8,867 nt of DNA from Bacteroidales bacterium UBA5287 (GTDB lineage: Bacteria > Bacteroidota > Bacteroidia > Bacteroidales > Dysgonomonadaceae): the NCBI GenBank assembly GCA_002411345.1, contig DHSL01000067.1, forward strand, positions 1 through 8,867, written 5' to 3'. Below are positions 6,901 to 8,867 of this stretch, one piece after another (position 1 is the stretch's first letter; each line of letters starts with the position of its first letter). The position numbers were made by a program, and so were the translations under genes. The notes beneath the pieces were generated by a model. The model was not told where the DNA came from. It made no database searches and saw nothing but the letters and a program-made list of their open reading frames with translations.

Positions 6901-8773
6901 TACTGCTCAACTTGCCAAAAAGGATGCACTAGACTATCAACAACAATTTATCCGAAAAGAAATTAACGCCCTCTCTTGTTCTACTACGTTTGAAATGGGA
7001 GTTGATGTTGGAGATTTGGAAACCGTTTTTTTACGGAATATTCCACCACTTGCCTCAAATTATGCTCAAAGAGTTGGTCGTGCAGGTAGAAGTATAGATG
7101 CAGCCGCATTTGCATTGACATTTGCGAGGTTAAGTTCTCATGACTTTACATTTTTTGATAGTCCAAAAGAAATGATAAATGGAATGATTTATCCACCAAA
7201 CTTTATTTTGGATAATGAGAAAATTTTAAAACGTCATATTTATGCTGTGGCTTTAAGCCTTTACTTAAAAATCAATCCAGATTTATATTCTGCTAATAAT
7301 GCAAAACCATTTATTAATGATAAGGGTTATCTGGATTTTATTGATTGGCTTAAGTCTGAACCAGTTGAATTATCCGATTTATTAAAGAATTCTTTTTCGA
7401 TCCCAAACACACAACTGAAAGATAAATACATTAATTCTTTTGAGTGGTTGGAAGATTTTATTGGAGAGCAAGGAACATTTTCAAAAATCATAAAGGAGTT
7501 TGAACAGAATCTAGAGTATTTGAAAAGGGAATATGAAAAGGCAATGCGAGCAAGAGATGTAAACACTGCTTCTTTGTTTAGTCGGAAATTAGAAAGGTAT
7601 CAAAAAAACGATTTGATTGATTTTCTTGTTCGTGGTAATATTCTTCCAAAATATGGTTTTCCTATTGATTCAGTAGAATTAACACAAAACATTGCTACAC
7701 AGAGTTTCAAATCATTAAACCTAAGTCGCGATTTATCAGTTGCTATTGCCGAATATGCACCTTCATCAGAAGTGGTTGCCGATGGTGGCTTATATACAAG
7801 CCGTTACATTAGAAAACCTATTGTAAACAAAAGCGAAATGAGCGAGTTTGAAACAGCTTATCTTGCTACTTGTACTAATCCTAAATGCGGTAATATAAAT
7901 TATTCTAAGATGCCAATAGGTTCAGATGGAGTATCTTGCGCAATTTGTGGTAAAGAACTAAAAAATAGAGATTTCTATAAAAGTATTGAACCAAGAGCAG
8001 GTTTTATTGCAGAAGAGGTAATTAAAGATGTTCCGCTAAGTTCACAAGAAAGAAAATATAAAACAGAAGCAATCTATATTGGTGATAAAGATGCCTATCC
8101 CATTAGTAAATATGAATATGAGTTTGAAAATATCAAGATAGAAGTTGAATCAACTGCGAATGATTCTCTGGTTGTTAAATCTACTGATTTCTTCTATGTG
8201 TGTCCAAAATGTGGATATTCAATTGCAAGCGATGAGACTAATAAATTAAAAGAATATGATTATAAAGGAATTGGATGTGGGCATATTGAAACCAATAAAG
8301 ACATACATAATAATCCTTTCGGGAAAGGAAAATGTGTAAATAATTCACTCACAAGATATAGTTTGCATCATGAATTTAAGACAGATGTGGCAAAGATATC
8401 TTTTGGTTGTGACACTTCAGACTATCCAACAATGTTGTCGGTTATGTATGCTCTGCTTAATTCTTTTGCACATGAACTTAACATTGAAAGACGAGATATC
8501 AAGGCTTGTTTAACTTATAAGATTTCAAACGGAAGAACAGAGAATAAGATAATAATTTACGATGCAGTTCCGGGTGGAGCAGGACATTCAAGACGTCTTG
8601 TAACAGAAAATGGAGAAGTATTGAAAGCGGTAATAAAAAGAGCAATAAATTTATTGGATTCTTGTGTATGCTTTCCTTCTTGCTATCGTTGTTTACGTAG
8701 CTATGAAAACCAAAAAAAACATGAAATTCTTGACAGAGAAAATGCACTGAAGTTTTTAAAACAATTCGGATAG
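3968..8773 (+). CDS. giant YprA-family DEAH helicase with C-terminal DUF1998 (DruE-like)
   Basis: This is a superfamily-2 ATP-dependent helicase/translocase of 1601 residues, numbered from ATG 3968. RecA1 carries a Q-motif-like RPLYLHQ (Q97), Walker A TGTGSGKT (114-121, K120), motif Ia YPMNALANDQ (151-160), TNYAMLE (230-236), DEAH (259-262) and TSAT (294-297). RecA2 carries FSDSRQ (657-662), STTFEMGVD (1005-1013) and QRVGRAGR (1034-1041). All catalytic positions look intact. Cys clusters, likely zinc ribbons, are at 485/488, 553/556, 570/572, 588/591; 923/926/938/943; 1302/1307/1324/1327; and 1412/1415/1437/1456. The C-terminus is a textbook DUF1998: DAVPGGAGH (1532-1540), C1566, C1568, C1572, C1575, RSYENQ and H1585. 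The housekeeping YprA/MrfA repair helicase is about 750 residues, so this is one of the enlarged defence versions. A single chain holding both helicase and DUF1998, with no separate drmB-like gene, methyltransferase or PLD gene in view, favours Druantia DruE over DISARM. From memory DruE is usually about 1,800-2,100 residues, so this one is short. Its likely role is to recognise or translocate on invading phage DNA together with the membrane-anchored partner (inference). Confidence 0.88.
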   Translation: MMFNPAKAADEIKKEYIGYINTTFHFRNQNLQKKLLEELDKTVSNGPYVELKDSFKSGKSIEELIDNGILSPLFKDLERNKKYPPKLPISRPLYLHQEKAVEKIASGKNVVVSTGTGSGKTNCFLIPVINELLQEKEKGQLNDGVRAIFIYPMNALANDQIKGLREILMTYPDIRFGVYNGGTENRETDAIKLYEAMYANEKYPELRKRLPNEEVSRERMKERPPHILFTNYAMLEHMLFRPGDDSIFSNSNFKFVVLDEAHVYAGATGIETAFLMGRLKGRISGEKKPQFILTSATLGDGSPASNQRVAEFAERLTGCNFNTDEIITAYRDNSQKASEIYQYPIQLFADLTNEENFFDDVLKKYNLQFPNANEDKEKKAEILYDIISSSNLYAKMRSKGSLIKLNDFAVLLEITSQEAVKFISLCAKARKNGKPLIDIRYHYFLKALDGCYLALDYEDSLSLIRKDHFPLSNEKTAKMFEIAVCEDCGEIAIVGKKYEESDKFLVRAGTGDERSFYQVQYNQDFHEEEEDNDQGDFKTKTKKEKEDTVFYLCKTCGAIVADDEVHNSWCTCGNTQKIKISKLPKDDCLNCGGTLRRFNLGYDAATGVVATSLFEQIPEYKFEVEENAEKQSTNNPFLQKTEKKKSKSRTGSQFLIFSDSRQGAAKFACFLSDSYKEFLRRRGIWNVVTQEENTYKNGLSISDFVSLLDNYFSGLKLFRKSNSDNEELSITETRRNAWVAVLNELYNFRRDTSLVSLGKISFEYLGNSDFIVQVVVNNYKLKKEDAKNFLNYLAFEIVRSAAIITDKDEIGGTDRQYLYFTPDPKVITKNKDNSVYNSQAFMPTPRTLKSGEKKYYRSNKLFLTKKVLNIDNENAVDFLNNYWDYLVSDNNEYKLQTKDGKGYSLPARFFKANFGNNAILWKCKKCGKVTQFNIGNNCIQIGCEGILERLNSEEFCKDNYYAMLYKSEKVSPLFVKEHTAQLAKKDALDYQQQFIRKEINALSCSTTFEMGVDVGDLETVFLRNIPPLASNYAQRVGRAGRSIDAAAFALTFARLSSHDFTFFDSPKEMINGMIYPPNFILDNEKILKRHIYAVALSLYLKINPDLYSANNAKPFINDKGYLDFIDWLKSEPVELSDLLKNSFSIPNTQLKDKYINSFEWLEDFIGEQGTFSKIIKEFEQNLEYLKREYEKAMRARDVNTASLFSRKLERYQKNDLIDFLVRGNILPKYGFPIDSVELTQNIATQSFKSLNLSRDLSVAIAEYAPSSEVVADGGLYTSRYIRKPIVNKSEMSEFETAYLATCTNPKCGNINYSKMPIGSDGVSCAICGKELKNRDFYKSIEPRAGFIAEEVIKDVPLSSQERKYKTEAIYIGDKDAYPISKYEYEFENIKIEVESTANDSLVVKSTDFFYVCPKCGYSIASDETNKLKEYDYKGIGCGHIETNKDIHNNPFGKGKCVNNSLTRYSLHHEFKTDVAKISFGCDTSDYPTMLSVMYALLNSFAHELNIERRDIKACLTYKISNGRTENKIIIYDAVPGGAGHSRRLVTENGEVLKAVIKRAINLLDSCVCFPSCYRCLRSYENQKKHEILDRENALKFLKQFG

Positions 8774-8774
8774 T

Positions 8775-8800
8775 CTTATTGGGATAACTCAAATAAGTTT
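8775..8800 (+). terminator. weak terminator-like hairpin after the helicase gene
   Basis: CTTATT (8775-8780) pairs perfectly with AATAAG (8792-8797) across an 11-base loop, followed by only three T. It begins two bases after the helicase stop codon, the right place for an operon terminator. However, the stem is six AT-rich pairs and the T-tract is short, so it would be weak if it works at all. Confidence 0.25.
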
Positions 8801-8819
8801 GCGTACAATTTCTGCAAAC
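8797..8819. repeat. short inverted repeat GTTTGC / GCAAAC
   Basis: Six-base perfect arms (8797-8802 and 8814-8819) are separated by 11 bases. The arm starts on the last base of the preceding hairpin, so the two structures could alternate or stack in the transcript. It may be part of the operon's 3' end or a small protein-binding site; it is short enough to be chance in AT-rich DNA. Confidence 0.25.
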
Positions 8820-8827
8820 AAACTTTG
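8798..8827 (+). promoter_or_regulatory. possible Bacteroidota-type promoter reading rightwards out of the window
   Basis: TTTG at 8798-8801 is followed after 18 bases by AAACTTTG at 8820-8827, which matches the Bacteroidota -7 box TAnnTTTG at all but the first position. The spacing is in the range known for the TTTG / TAnnTTTG pair. It would serve a gene beginning beyond the right edge. It overlaps the inverted repeat at 8797-8819, so a chance match is possible. Confidence 0.3.
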
Positions 8828-8829
8828 TA

Positions 8830-8859
8830 GATTACAACAAATCCTTGCATCCTGTAATC
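8830..8859. repeat. inverted repeat GATTACA / TGTAATC
   Basis: Seven-base perfect arms (8830-8836 and 8853-8859) are separated by a 16-base spacer. A small palindrome ACAAA-C-TTTGT (8818-8828) sits just to the left. The geometry would suit a dimeric DNA-binding protein acting near the start of the next gene, or a recombination half-site at the edge of the AT-rich cassette. There is no integrase or second copy in the window to support the latter. Confidence 0.3.
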
Positions 8860-8867
8860 AAAGCGGT

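Noticed and set aside
3968..8773. DISARM (drmA) or a housekeeping YprA/MrfA repair helicase as the identity of the large helicase
   Set aside because: DISARM splits helicase and DUF1998 between two genes and carries a methyltransferase and a PLD gene, none of which is seen here. MrfA is about half this length and lacks the large insertions.
8499..8792. Minus-strand open frame over the DUF1998 end of the helicase
   Set aside because: It is antisense to the strongly conserved DUF1998 motifs and looks like the reverse reading of them, without its own start context.

Overview
The window is most likely a piece of a bacterial defence island. The host may be a Bacteroidota: there is no strong Shine-Dalgarno at gene 2, the DNA is AT-rich, and a TTTG / xAnnTTTG promoter-like motif lies at the right end. 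That assignment is tentative, because no taxonomic marker gene is present. All three genes are on the + strand and fill almost the whole window. There are no RNA genes, CRISPR arrays, transposases or integrases.

Left part (1-581): the 3' portion of a DUF4391-family gene whose start lies outside the window. By hand count its DNA is about 47% GC. DUF4391 proteins are, from memory of the family, commonly found beside SNF2-type helicases and DNA methyltransferases, so this is probably the end of a neighbouring restriction/defence cassette.

Central and right part (652-8773): two long, AT-rich (about 30% GC) genes whose ends overlap by 8-11 bases, so they are almost certainly co-translated. The first encodes a 1108-residue protein of unknown function. 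It has one N-terminal membrane anchor, a long Asn/Asp/Glu-rich linker, a helical domain and then a long beta-rich body. The second encodes a ~1600-residue superfamily-2 DEAH helicase of the YprA/DUF1998 class. All core helicase motifs are intact, there are several Cys-pair zinc-ribbon candidates, a large insertion splits the second RecA domain, and a canonical DUF1998 C-terminus is present. A two-gene unit of one large unknown protein plus a giant DUF1998 helicase is the architecture of Druantia type III (druH-druE). The helicase family is also the core of DISARM, Dpd and related systems. The best reading is a compact, membrane-anchored, Druantia-III-like anti-phage system, possibly a divergent or unnamed subtype. 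The large partner matches no domain family I can recognise.

Right end (8774-8867): 94 bases without a gene. They hold a weak terminator-like hairpin, two further short inverted repeats and a candidate promoter reading out of the window to the right.
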